Of a DNA stretch of 64,000 nucleotides, positions 49,889-62,502 are shown piece by piece. The notes below the pieces were generated by a model. That model searched no databases, had not been told where the DNA came from, and saw only the letters and a program-made list of their open reading frames with translations. How positions within the stretch are numbered: the stretch's first letter is position 1; every line of letters begins with the position of its first letter. This stretch comes from Agelaius tricolor (Eukaryota; Chordata; Aves; Passeriformes; Icteridae), in the NCBI GenBank assembly GCA_023055355.1, contig JALJCS010000053.1, positions 1-64,000 on the forward strand, in the 5' to 3' direction. Position numbers and translations under genes: made by a program.

Positions 49889-50132
49889 TTTTTTTTTTTT
49901 TTTTTTTTTTTTACAGGTTGAAAGAGGGAGACAGTGGGAGGAGCAGGTGCTTATTTAAGGTGAATATCAGGCTACTGGTTAGAAACACAGCGCTACCTGC
50001 TCTCTGCAGCTACAATGCATTTCTCGATGGACGGTCTAGCCAACATCCCATGGTGCGAGCGAACGACGGCAGTTTCATTTCGTGTGGCAATCGAAACCGT
50101 TCGGTTTCCAAAAGCGACTGAAGTTTAATAAA
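49889..50132 (+). other. Candidate terminal exon with CpG-rich frame and AATAAA
   Basis: A 24-T run (49889-49912) followed by ACAG forms a strong acceptor ending at 49916. From there one frame stays open for 67 codons (starting LKEGDSGRS, ending RSVSKSD) to TGA at 50119-50121. An AATAAA follows at 50127-50132. About twelve CpGs occur between 49990 and 50120, far above the local level. Together this resembles a last coding exon with a very short 3' UTR. I do not recognise the protein. An alternative is a fragment of a young retroviral LTR, which could also supply CpGs and AATAAA. Confidence 0.25.
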
Positions 50133-50198
50133 GTGTTTCATTGTAACCACCAAACGGTGTCAGGTTTCCACTGGCAGGTTTAGGCAAAGAAACCTCCT

Positions 50199-50774
50199 GC
50201 TTTTTTTTTTTTTTTGTTTTTTTGCTTTTTTTTTTTTTTCTTTCAGGACCAACTGAATCAGGGATGTGTCATCAAGAACCAGCCTGTTTTTTTTTTTTGG
50301 TGGTGTCTTTTTTGGTTGGTTTTTTGTTTGCTTGTTTTGTAGGGGGTTTTTTTGTGGTTTTTTTTTGTTTGTTTGTTTGTTTTGTTTTTGTTTTTGTTGG
50401 TTTTTTGTTCGTTTGTTTTGTTTTGTGTTGTTTGGGTTTTTTTTTTTTTTGGTTGGTTTGGGTTGGGTTTTGTTTTTGGGGGGTTTTTTTGTTTGTTTTG
50501 GGTTTTTCTGGTTTTTTTGTTTGGGTTTTTTTTTGGTTTTTGTTTGTTTGGTTTGGTTTTTATTTTTTGGTATTTTTTAATTTGTTTTGTTTTGTATTTG
50601 GTTGTTGTTTGGTTTGGGTCGGCTTTTGTTTTTGGGGTTTTTTTTGTTTGTTTTGGTTTTTTTTTTTGTTTTGTTTTTTGCTTTTCTTGTTTGTTTGGTT
50701 TGGTGTGTTTCTCGTTTTTTTGCCTTTTTTTTTTTTTTTTGTTTTGATGTTTGGTTTTTTGTTTTGGCTTTACA
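50199..50774. repeat. T/G-rich low-complexity tract II
   Basis: About 575 bp, interrupted once by unique sequence (50248-50288, just after a CTTTCAG). It is built of T runs with GTTTG, GGTTT and GGGTTTT words and practically no A or C. It ends GGCTTTACAG at 50774, again acceptor-like. The apparent 198-residue Phe/Val/Gly/Cys-rich frame is an artefact. Confidence 0.93.
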
Positions 50775-53700
50775 GTCGCTCCACAACTGGCTGGGAATGG
50801 CAGGCTGTGCGTGGGTGAAGCCGTTATTCAGATTCCACAAATCCTGGAAGCATCAGGCCAGGCTTTCCTGGGGCACTGCCATAGACCGAGCCTTTTTTTT
50901 TGGGGAAGAAATGTTGGAAATTTGTGGCGCCAGGAAAGCCAAAGCTGTGGAAGGTGGCACCAGGGACAAATGCCATGTGGTGGAGTGGATCCACTGCTAG
51001 AGCAGATCCCGGATGGGAGCGCTGGCCATGCCCCATTTGCAGCCAGACAGGCTTGGGGACAGTTTCAGGCAGGGAAAGCAGGGAAATCCTGGAGCCTAAT
51101 CCACACTTTAAACCCAATTTTTGCCGCCCCGTGTGTGGCTGGCAGTGCAGCATGTGCCACAGCTCTTTGCAGCCCACAGGCTTCTCCCATTAACTCACTC
51201 CAGCATTGCAAATCAGGATCCCAGGGCTGGGAGGACAGCTCCTGAAACCTGGGCTCACATCACACGCTGAGAGCTTCATTTTATTCGAGTTTATGTGCCC
51301 CAAGCCCTCAGTGCAGGAACAAAGCTGTGTTTGGTGCATGGAGCTGTTTACAAACAATTCAAACAAAGCTTGGGCAGCTGGGCTTGCAAAGCACAAAGGC
51401 TCCAGTTCTGTATTGGTGAAAAATGAAAAGAAACCCAAAATCACTCTTGTCCCCACCAAAATAAGTCGTTGCCGGGAGCTAATTCAGAGGCTGGGAAAGC
51501 TAAGGTCCACTTCAAAGTTAATTCTGGGGTTGCCCAGTGTGTAAATCTTATGAAACATGCTGGAAAAAGTCAAGATATGAGTCATTCACACCAATCCATC
51601 AAGGCATTGTGGGAATCTACTGCTAGAGCCCTTTGGGCTAAATGACTTTCCAAAGAAATTCCACTGAAAGCAAGTCACAGGGGACTACTTTGGCCCTCTG
51701 TGTTTCGTTCTTCTTCTCTTTTATTTATTTCCTTCTTTCTTTCCTGCATTCTCCTCACTGCTTGTGCTCTTGATTTTACCTTTCTTTGTTGCTGTCTTGC
51801 TTTTTTTCTTGTTCTTTCTCACTTTTACTCACTCTTTCTCTCTCCTCCTCTATTTTTTTCTCTGTTCTTTCCTTCCTCCCTTCCTTGGGAACAACATGAA
51901 CAAAGGATGGAACCAAGTTCTGGGCGTCGACCTGAGGGTCTGGTGTGACTTGGAGGGGGAAACTGAGGCAAATAAAATCAGTGCAGAAATTCACAGTGAA
52001 TGGCAGTGATGGACCAGGGAGATTTCAACATGCCTCAAAAAAGAATGGCAGTGAAGTGACAATTTCAGCATTATTCTCCTACCTTAGTATATATTACTCA
52101 ACCCAGCTGACTGGGATTTTGTTGTCACAAAATCAAACTGTAAATATAACTAATGATTTTCCTGGTCTCCTATCTCTACCACCAGTTCTATGCCCCTTAT
52201 TCTTATTTTTTTACCCCTGTGGTCTTTCTGGGTTTATTCACTCCAAAGAAAAGCATTTTAAAGACATCAAAGGAACAAAATCTGATAAAAGTGCACTATG
52301 AGGTGTCTTCAGCTTTTATGAGAACTGACAGGAATATATTGATGGAAACTGTCAGAGAGGAAAATTTAACTTTCAAATCTCATTTTTTGGTCCCCGGACA
52401 GCATGCTTACTTTCCACAGAAAACTTTGTATTTTTTTTCCTGAGAATTTAGTACTTTTAGAAGAAAAGCCAATTCCAATGACAGCTGAATAGGAGCCATT
52501 TTGTGTGAGTTTCCCTCTACCAAAAAAGGATGAAAGTAGTGTTTTCTGGATTCTGTGGCCTGGAACTGGATCTAGACTCCACTGAAAATTAGAATGTCAA
52601 GGAAACCCAAATTCTTGTGAAGGTTTCTGTAGGCACATTTCAGAACATTTGGATTTTTGAGAAATCAAACAAGCAAGCAACAACAAAATTCCAACCCCAA
52701 ATATTTTTATTAAGTTTTTTTTCAACGACTTTGGTATTATGTTATTGGGAATTTTCTTTTGCAAAAATGAAACCATCTCTTCACCATCTCTTATCTCTGA
52801 GATGGTAAAAATCATTGATATACCTGTGGATGTGATATATCTGATATCTGATTTGCAGAGGAGTGAAGGCTGGCATTTCACTGCTTCTGCTTTACGCTCT
52901 GAAACCCAGCAGGATGAAAAGTGAATTCGTTTTCTACTCCTGTAAACAAACACCTCTTGCATCACCAGCTTTGTGTACCGATTTACATTTGTGCTGCACG
53001 CGGGCTGGAGATTACCACACATTAGGGCTAAATTAATTACTGACTGTAATTAGCTCGTCTAGGGGTTGAGGCCCTCCTTCCTGGAACTGGGAGTGACTCT
53101 CCCTTTCACTGGAATCTGAGCTGGAAGTCCCAGACCTTTTTGTCACATCAGCTGCTGCACCAAGCCACCAGTGCCTCTTCTCCAACCCCTGGCACCCCCT
53201 TGCACTCCCCTGCACCACAAAGACTCAAAAAATCTCTTCAGGATGTGGTGGAAGTCTGCTAGAATGCTTGACTAATGACACCGAGAAATACCTGGAGATT
53301 TTTATTTTTTGTTCCCCTTTACAGAAATCAAGAACCTCCTCTGCCTTCCTGCTCCTTTCTCACCCTGCGGGCAAAGTTTTAGAGGGAGAATTTGAGAGAG
53401 GGTGAATTTTCCAGAGGAGTCTCAGAGTAACCTGTGATGATTTTTCTGCCTCTCACTTTTGGAGCAGAGCACTCCACGAGGGGTTTTTCTCAGTCAGCCT
53501 CTCCACAAGTGCTGCCCAAAGGTTTGAAGGGACCCCCACTCCCAGGCTTATGGTTGGTCTGCAAATACCAGGACAGGTTTTGTGAGCCTGTTTCAGTCCC
53601 TTCCAAAATCTCTGCCTCTCCAAAGACAGTAGGCACCATCCTGCCAGGTTTATTGTGAAACTCAGGCTACCAGACTTAAGTATGGTTATGTAAGCATGCA

Positions 53701-56700
53701 AAGCATTGTTGATGTTTGGCTGGTAGTAGGTAGCAGGAGAGGAGAAAAAGTTCTTGTGTTGCTGAAGAACTTTTCAAGCTACTCAACTAAAAATACCCAT
53801 CTATGAAATAAACATATTTTTCCACTTTTTCAAGCAGAATTTTTCAGAAATTAAATTATGCATAGCAGGAGATGGCTGGTTTAAATATGTAGACTGAAAG
53901 AGGACCATGACACTGTGCAGAAATTAAATCACATGAGAGCTGAGCTGCTGACCCCTTTGCAAAAGAAAATTGTCATCCTAGGTCGAGAACACTTGGAGAT
54001 GAACCTTCTGTGCTTTCAGAGCTTCTTAGTGGCAGTCTGTTTCCCGAAAAATCATTGTAGGTATAGGGCTGTCTGAATTATATTTTCTCTTAACCAGGCA
54101 ATTAAAAAAAAAAATTCAACTAATATTATCAGATATTTTTGTCCCTTTTGATCATTGTTATGAAATTTTCTTCACCATCAGAAATCTGTTATCTTTTGAT
54201 AATTTGTATTCTTGTCCATCTGCTGGAAAGACAATGCGCCTAATGCCTTTTTGATGTTCCAATATCTAAATGTGCCCAAATTTTGGGGTATGTTTGCTAA
54301 GATCAACTTTCTTTTCTATCAATTGTCTAACATTATGTATTAGAGCAAAATCATGATGTGAAAGCACACTTTCCACCTCTCAGGCCCATATTTGCAACTC
54401 TCAACCAGTGCTACTTCTTCAGATTTGATTTTTCTTCAACCTCTTGGGGCTGAAATCTCATTTGATTTCTGATAATCTGAAAAAGGTAGGCATGATGATA
54501 CAAAAAATTTTCTATGCTGCTACCCCAAATGAAGAGTTACAGACAATATCTGCTCAATTGCTCCTCATTTCATACGGCAGGTAGTCAAGAACTCATTATT
54601 TGCACAGTGTTCTGTGGTCACTTAAAAAGGGGGTTCATAATTGGAGTTTATAGCTCTTCATTTATAGCTTCACCTGCTCACACGTGAGTTTATATTGTTA
54701 AGACAACAGCTTTTTTTTTTGTCTTTTACCAGGATTACCCAGATATTCCCAGCAGGGTGGAAAACACTGGCATCTAGTGAGAGAAATTTCAGGGAGGGAC
54801 TGGGGAAACTCACAGGAGATGGGACATGGCTGGGTTATAAATACGGTCCCTGAGATTTGAAATTCATCTTCGGCAGTTCCTAATCCACTAATTCCAGACA
54901 CACTGGAAGAGCAGAGCATCCAGAGGGTTTTTCAGTGGCTCTGACATTCTTTATTCACACTGTTATTCTTCTGAAGCCGCTTTTCCTTGGGATCTGGGTT
55001 TGCTCTTCTGATTCTGGAGAATTCAAATGCATAGTACGGCCAGAAAAAAAAACCAACTCCAACTCCAGAATTTCTTCTTCCTTCTGAAGTTAAGTGCCAG
55101 ATTCTTCCTTTTGAGTCACAGCCATTGAATCTATTTTGAGCTAAGAGTGTTACTACACGAGTTTTTTTGCAAGTGACCGCACTGGATGGAGCACAGGGAG
55201 CCAGGTCCTGTCTGTTTCTACAGAAGTAACAAGGAAAACATTGACTGCATTGCATTATCTTAAATCAACATGAAGCTGTGGCTAATTGTTTTGAGATATT
55301 AGATCCGTGGTATCACACAGCAGGAGTTTAATGATTCCCATGAGCGCAGCGCCTTTTAACAGTTGAAAGGGCTGGGGACATGACAGGTGACACACTGTCC
55401 TTTGCTGCACTAGGTGTGGAAATAAATACTTTGCCACGCAGAGGACTAACCAGAAATTGTGCAACAGCAATTAACTAAATCCTGCCTTCAGAAGGATCTG
55501 CGGACACACCTTGCTCTCTGCAATGAGATCAAAGAGCTGCAGAAATGTGTTTGCCAAGGCCTCTCCAGAGCATTATCCCCAGATCACCTGGAATGTGAGT
55601 GACATGGCAGAGGTGTTGTCTTCTTCCAGGCTCACGTCTGAGATGCCGTGCAGCTCACATTTGTGCCTTTGGAGAAATTAATTAAGTAGCATTAGAAAGC
55701 AACCTGCTGCTTGTCAGTGGATTCAGGACTAGGCAGAACCACAACACTTTGTGTCATGTGAATAGTCCCGCCTGTCACTTCATTATTCTCTTTGCTGTCT
55801 CTCACATCTAGTTTGCACTCACTGACCTGCCTTTGTTTGTTTGTTTTGAATTACAGAAGCATTCACAAGATCCTTGGCTAGGCAGATTTTCTCTGTGACT
55901 CAAGACACGGCTGCCTTTTCAGAGATTCCCAGCTATTTGCCACATGGATCTGTATTGTGTAGATTTTTTAATGTGCTCCAAATGTAAAGGAATCAGCTTC
56001 TGATGTGCAGCAGTTACAAAATAAAATATGGAAAACAGTTCCTCTAGTAGAACAATGTGAATAAAATACTCATAAGATTTTACAGGATTTTACTTAAATA
56101 TGTATTTTATTCCTCTGCAGATTTTGTCAACGTTACACACTGAGAACACTAAGCACATTAAACAAAGACAATGAGGGGAGTAGTAGGCTTTTCTCATAAT
56201 TCTAAGGAAAAACAATTGTAATTGCCATTTTAGGCTCTAGGTGTCTATAATCAACTTCTGTTGATACACTGGAATGAATGGTTCTGTTGTGTTGTACCCT
56301 GTGGTCGTGTTCATCTGCTCAAAACTCACTTCTTTTGCAACCAGGAGTGGTCAAGAGCGTCATTTTCTTACCTGTCACTTTTATTTTCTTATTTTTCCTT
56401 TCACTTGTTACAGAAGCATCCAGACCTTCGCAGTCTTTCCCCTCTTCCACAGGTGTGGAATAGTCTCACACTCGAAGCTGCTGCTTCCCATTCCTAAAGG
56501 GAATCGATGGTGCTGCTGCTAGAAATGCCAGTGGACAGAAAAAAATTTGAGTGGTAAAATCCTCTAAATTCCCTACAATTCTCTCTTGCTTTGACAAAAC
56601 CTTAAATGGAAAATGCTGTCAGGTTTTCTCTTCTGTCTGTGCTTGTCCCTAGGAGGGAGATCCTTATCTTTTTAAACCATCTTTCACAAATACCAGCAAA

Positions 56701-56827
56701 TCAGAGATTTATCTGCAGCCAATCTGCAACTTCCCGTTTAGCACAAAGTAGCTCACTTGCCCGTGACACTCAAAGAAATAATTAATTCAGGAGTTAAGTA
56801 TTGGTGCTAACCCAGATAATTCCCTGA
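50775..56827. other. Non-coding DNA, no gene seen
   Basis: 50775-51250 is somewhat GC-richer than its surroundings and has several overlapping frames on both strands. The rest is AT-rich. Frames such as 52597-53022 (minus, 141 codons) and 50751-51245 show no recognised domain. There is a C/T-rich patch at about 51705-51890. No TE was recognised. Confidence 0.45.
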
Positions 56828-57016
56828 TTGAAGTGCAAATTGACCAAAATTGTCACGATGACCGAAGCAGATCGTCGCATGCAGAAGGGGAAAGTGACGC
56901 CGGCAGAAATCGTGTGCCCTCAAACAAAATCGAGTGGTTGTGTGCTGGTAAGAAACGGGGCTCGGGATTCTTTAGGACAGACTCATAAAAAGATGCCAAA
57001 TCCCAGCAAATTTTGA
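56828..57016 (+). other. CpG-bearing open frame with strong splice donor, unidentified
   Basis: The frame of 62 codons contains an internal ATG (56858) in the context CACGATGACC and reads MTEADRRMQKGKVTPAEIV onwards. At 56948 the sequence GTAAGA follows GTGCTG, a near-consensus donor, giving a possible exon ending at 56947. About ten CpGs occur in some 115 bp, unlike the flanks. Codon content is protein-like. No acceptor or homology is evident, so it could be a first exon, a lncRNA exon, a fragment of a young insertion, or chance. Confidence 0.2.
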
Positions 57017-57876
57017 CAAAAGAAGCACATCTGAATACTCTCTTTTGATTTCAGCACAGGTTTTTGTAATTGTATAACAAAGCTTTGCACTCTTCTAGAT
57101 TAAGACCCTCTTGCTTGCTGATGTCTCATTCAGTGAAGCCTTTACCAACGGGAATTAAAGTGTTCATGACTTTCACTCACAGACAGTGGCCCAAAAGGGG
57201 ATTTTTGTTGTTTTGTTGTTTTGTTTTCAGATGTGTGAGGTACAGAACTAAGGGCAACAGCACAACGATGTTAAACTGCAAAGATGTCCTATTAACTGAG
57301 CTTTGAGTAAAATTAGGAAGACAGCTGTGATCAAACAGTTATTTTGCCACTCGTCCTTCCCCTTCATATTCCTGCCTTCATGATATTCCATCCTTTGATG
57401 TGTGTGCACTTTCCAGCATATTAAGCAAGATTTGGCTTAAAACCAATGCAATTTAACAGGGGGGGCAAACTGAATTAAGCTGAACCAACTCGAGAAGGCT
57501 TTAACGAAGTTTAAACACAAAGTAAGTAGCCTGAACATTGATTAACCCCTTCTGCTTTTGAGCAAAAGGATAAATAAGAATTAAAAAAAAAAAAAAGGCA
57601 GCTAAAACCAAACAAAAAAAACCCCACAACCAAACCAAACTAAAACACAGACTGCTCATGAGAAACAGCACAAGCACAGTGGAAAAGAAAGAACCATCCC
57701 TGAGACCAGAGCCAATTTGGGTAAAGATATCAAATTATAGAGCCCCTATACATAGAAGATACTGACTACAACTTGTGCAAAGCACTACCTACAAGTGTGC
57801 TATTTGCCCTACATTTAATTTAATCTTCACCTTAATTAGTCCACATCACTAGCAGAAGGTATAGTTTGTTATTTGA
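57017..57876. other. Non-coding DNA with an A/C-rich patch
   Basis: Contains a 14-A run at 57583-57596 followed by an A/C-rich patch (57601-57650, with CCAAACCAAA-type words) like that at 1.3-1.5 kb. No gene seen. Confidence 0.5.
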
Positions 57877-57889
57877 TGAAAGAAAGAAA

Positions 57890-57953
<64 letters not shown>

Positions 57954-57974
57954 AAAGAAAGAAAGAAAGAGAAA
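57877..57974 (+). repeat. AAAG tetranucleotide array
   Basis: About 98 bp of pure purine, essentially GAAA repeats with two A insertions. It is a simple microsatellite. Confidence 0.96.
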
Positions 57975-60900
57975 CAAACCCAAAAAACTAAGAAAAATTT
58001 TTGAAGGATCAGGCCTTTTTGCAAGCAAATAGGGCTACCTCATTTCTTTGCTCTAATTTTCCTCAAAATGCATTTGGATTTTTCAATTCTTCCAAGGTCA
58101 AGGAAGTGGCCAGATGCTTTGCTCTGCTTACAGTGCAGCAAAGGTAACAGATGTGTCAGTGAACAGCAAATGGGATGCCTTCAAGTGTGCCAGACAACTG
58201 AGATATATCCATTAATGCACATATTTTATAATTGAGGACACAGGCAGGGAAGCTGCTCAAAACTCAGTAATTTGCCTTAGGTTTTCTACTGCCAATAAGA
58301 ACATAATTTCCAAGCATTTCTGTGAGTAGCATGGCCTTTGCAGGGGCTCAGGATAAGAATTACTCTGACAGGTTTGTGTCAGGTTTTTAATTCAGGTCAA
58401 ATGGGATTGTAATTTTTTTTTTTTCATGTATATTTCCTTCAAAGACAAACAATATTTTTACCAAAGAAACAAGAGAGAGAAAGGAGAGAAGCTGCAAAAA
58501 TATACCACACAAAAAAAAAAAAAAATCTAACGTTAGGTTATTTCTTAAAAAGAATTGTCCATAGCAGCTTAAAAATAATTTGTTGTATTTAGCAATTCCA
58601 AGTGTTAAGGAATGTGCATCAGAAGATAGGGTAGAATGGAAATAAAGTCTGAATCTTGTTCTGTTGTTTAGTCCCTAAGTACCCAAGGAATTTGTGCCTC
58701 AAATATCTGCAATCTTGGTCAGTCTTCAACAATGGTATTTCATCTGACTCACCGAACTTCCTCAGGAAAGGGCTACCTTTATTTACTGTTTTCTTTAATA
58801 CGTTTATATTTAGCTAAGGCTAAAAGTTGAAACATGAAGTCCCTTGGAGATTTTTACACTTTTGGAAGAGTAATCTGCATTCCAGAAAATCTCCTCTAAT
58901 AATACCAGGTTACAATGCAAAAACTCTTAATTTCTGCAAGTCAAATTTATCTGAAACTCAAGTACATAAAACCATACATGTTCATCTGGACAGGGAAAAA
59001 TTGTGCCTGCCATAAAAATATGCTTAATTTTATAATCAAAGAATTGCCAAAATACCAGCTCACCTGAGTTCTACTATTGTTCTAGTAACATATAGAAATA
59101 AAATGCTACTTTTTTTTCAGCTGCATAGAAATGCATGAATGTGTCTGCCACCATACTCACTGCCTTAGAGAGTTTCATCCTTTTTTTTCCATCTCAAATA
59201 TAACATTTTTCAGTAGAACTTTATCCTGTGTTTTGGAAGGTGAACTATCCTTGAGGTGGAAATTCCAGGTGATGGAGATCACAGCTAGTTGGGGGAAAAA
59301 AAAAATCCCTTAGAAGAAATCTCAAATGAAATATCTGCGTTCAGATTTCTTCAGCTGAGATTGAGAACTGAAAGTCTCAAATTATTGTATAAGAGAAGTT
59401 TCAACCAATCTTAACTACAATAGCATGGGGATTGGATGTTATGCACCAAATCTTTAATTGATTGGGCTTTTTTTTTTTTTGCAAAAGAAGAATCATATTA
59501 GACATACCTTTAAAGAGAGTTCAAGAGTGGGGAAAAGAATGAACATTTTCCAAATGTCTTTCCACAAAGTTATCAATCATTGTGAAGAGGAAAACTCTCA
59601 CTGAAGAAAACCTTGTTATCAGCTTTTTTTTTTAACAGATAACAACAACAACAAAGAAAGCAACACCTTTTGACATGTTATTTTAGTAGTTAATTATTCT
59701 CATTTATAATTTACATTTAAATTTAATTTTCCATCACCAACTGCCAGACAATCATCCCCTTCTTTGCTTCAGAGTCAAGGAACCTCTTCTACCAGGCCCT
59801 TTAGGTACTGTTTCAGATTGTAATCAAGTCCTATTTAAGATTCTCTTGTTTTAGCAACCACAGCTCTAAATCCAGCCTTTTACCACAGTAAAAAATTAAA
59901 AAAAAAAAAAAGACAATTCTTCTCTTTAAAAGAGATTAAATGTGGTTTTGAGAATTTTAGTCGAGGAATCAGTGAACAATTCACTGAGGTTCTTTTGGCA
60001 CCATTTCCCTAAAATCTGTAGGTAATTATCTTCATTTTTAAACCAACATTTCTCTGTGTAGAGAATGTAATAATGTAATTCTTAATCTGCACTTAAAATA
60101 TCTGTTTACACAGTCGCCAGAGTGACGGTACCATGCTCACAAGATGAACTAAACCTTTCATTATCCCTAATAAAACAAGAATCTGTTTAAATAAGACCTA
60201 TTGTGGTGTCTCACTGCTCTTTGGAAGGAAAAAAAAGAAAGAAAAAAAGATAATTTTTTTAAAGTAAGTTTGACAGGAAAAACATGTTCAGCAAAGAAGT
60301 GTCTCTTATTTAAAGAGCTCAGATTCTGAATAGACTGCTACTAGTATTTGCAGATTTCATTTTCTGATGTTTCTCATTCTTCTATTAATATCAAAGGTGT
60401 CTCCTTTAAATACTATTTCAAACTGGTTATAGGAAAACCTTTGTCGCTTGGAACTCATGAGTTAGAGGAAAAAACACACTTAACAAACTGCTTCTGATCT
60501 GTTTTTCTTTTTAACTCCTGTTTCATGCTGGGATCACAGGGGAGGTGAAAAGCAAAACTCCTTCCTGCAGCCTAATTTCTACGCTTTATAGAAATACAGA
60601 ACTATACTTGCATAGAGACGGGGTAGCAAAAAAATTTTTGCCTGGCTTGTGTGTGCAGCTTTGCCTTGCTTGTTAAACTACATTTTGATCAATTCCTCTT
60701 GGTTTTGGCCTTCTGAGTCGCTTCTCCTTCCATCCCACAGTGGGTGGGTGGGGTTGGGGTAAGAGGAGGGCTGGTGAGTTGCTGGCTACTCATGGGCATG
60801 ATGAGAGAGCTTGTGGAGACTGCTTTGCCACCCCCTGACTCTGCCTTGCCATGCTCTGAGAGCCCACAGAGCCCACCTGTGAGCTCAGGTTTAACAGCCC

Positions 60901-61189
60901 AAGCCCTCTCCCCGTGGGATGCTGAGACCTGGCCACGCCAAATTCCTGCCCCTCACCCTCACCTGGGCACGTTTACCTCCTGCACCGTGCCATTTGCACA
61001 AAGCTGGCCAGAAATGCACCTCAGAAACCAGTGCAGGCTGGTTTGATTCGTGTCAGGGCGATCACAAACCTAATTTGCCTGGAATCAGGATGGGGAGGGT
61101 GCTGTGGTGGGCAGGAGAGTTTGGTTTGGAACAATGGACAAGGAAATAAATGTGCATTGCCTGAGGTTCACAGGAAAACAGAGGAAAAT
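57975..61189. other. Non-coding DNA, no gene seen
   Basis: AT-rich to about 60.7 kb, with T runs near 58418 and 59468 and A runs near 58510 and 59890. 60.74-61.1 kb is more GC-rich with overlapping open frames (60744-61046 and 60919-61149), but no domain or splice pair that I can defend. Confidence 0.5.
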
Positions 61190-61375
61190 GAGGAGAGGAG
61201 AGGAGAGGAGAGGAGAGGAGAGGAGAGGAGAGGAGAGGAGAGGAGAGGAGAGGAGAGGAGAGGAGAGGAGAGAAGAGAAGAGAAGAGAAGAGAAGAGAAG
61301 AGAAGAGAAGAGAAGAGAAGAGAAGAGAAGAGAAGAGAAGAGAAGAGAAGAGAAGAGAAGAGAAGAGAAGAGAAG
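61190..61375 (+). repeat. Two-block purine pentanucleotide array: AGGAG then AGAAG
   Basis: 61191-61270 is 16 perfect AGGAG units. 61271-61375 is 21 perfect AGAAG units. The switch is a single clean boundary with no intermixing. The whole 186 bp is uninterrupted purine on the plus strand and has mirror symmetry within each block, so it is a candidate for triplex (H-DNA) formation. The Arg/Glu/Lys-rich frames are artefacts. Confidence 0.97.
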
Positions 61376-62502
61376 TTCAGTGCAGGGTGTAAAAATGTCC
61401 AGTGGCAGTGCACACCAAGCACACTGCTTTTCTAAGACATTTACTGCTCTCTCACATTACCTCACTGTCCTGCTGAAATTCAACCTGGCCCCTTGGGACC
61501 TGGAGAGGTCTTGCCAAGGGTGAAGCACTCCAAGTGTTGAGAGCACAGCCTCTCACTGTGACAGTACCCAGGGAAGCACTGAGGACCAAAATCCCATTTC
61601 CTCCCCTTCTGCAGTGTCTGTTACGTGCCTTTCCCCCTCACCCTTGCTCTGGCTGCTGAAAGTGATGATATCCCACAAATCTACTATTGCTGTGCTGAAT
61701 TTGCAGATTCCTGGGTTTGAATGTTGTCTTTTAAAAATTTTTTAATTTTTTTTTTCTTTTTTTCCTGTGTCTCATGTTTGATTTATAGCTTTGCAGCACT
61801 ATTAGAATCCTCTCAGCCTGTTTTTTGGAGGACTCTGAACACATCTCTGGTGTCCCTCCCTCGGCTCTCTTAAAGGAGAGCTCATGATAAGGCTGCAATG
61901 CCTTCTGCCTCTGGTACTCTCACCAGTTCTGGAAATGCACTTGTCCTTTCCCAGGAGATGATTCAGTATAGATCAGATAAATCAGGTAATAGATTTTTAA
62001 TATTCAGGTAACAGATCGGGTTCTGTCCTTTCCTGCTTTAGGCCTAAAAGAATTTCTTGCTCAGCTGCTGAGGGCTGTATTCCTCTATATTCCTCAATAA
62101 TTTTTTTTTCCTGGGAGCTCAACCATTCTGATACCATTCCAATTACCTGGAAGAATTAATATGTAGAACAGTAAAGAATCATTGGTCAATGGAAACCCCT
62201 GACAGGAAAGAAAAAAAAGTTAATGCCTTGTGAATTCATGGCAGGGCAAAGAACAAAAAGGGAATAGGGAGTATGGCCAAGTGGCTGGAAGTAGATGGAA
62301 GTTTTGCAGGCTGGTTTTGAAGTAACTTTAGGTTTTATTTATCTCTTCTTTCTAAGCTTTTAATTTGGTTTTAGTACCTTTTTTTTGTTGTTGTTGATTA
62401 AAAACCCTATTATTTTTATTAAATATACACTAATTTACACATTATACTTACCTGTTCATCTTTCTAAATCAAGTTTGAAAAACTGTTCTTTTTCGAATGT
62501 GA
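61376..62502. other. Non-coding DNA, no gene seen
   Basis: Ordinary sequence with a T run near 61750 and no recognisable gene or TE. Confidence 0.5.

Noticed and set aside
50222..50818. 198-residue hydrophobic frame resembling a multi-pass membrane protein
   Set aside because: T/G-rich DNA encodes Phe, Val, Gly, Leu, Cys and Trp, so the apparent membrane segments are compositional.
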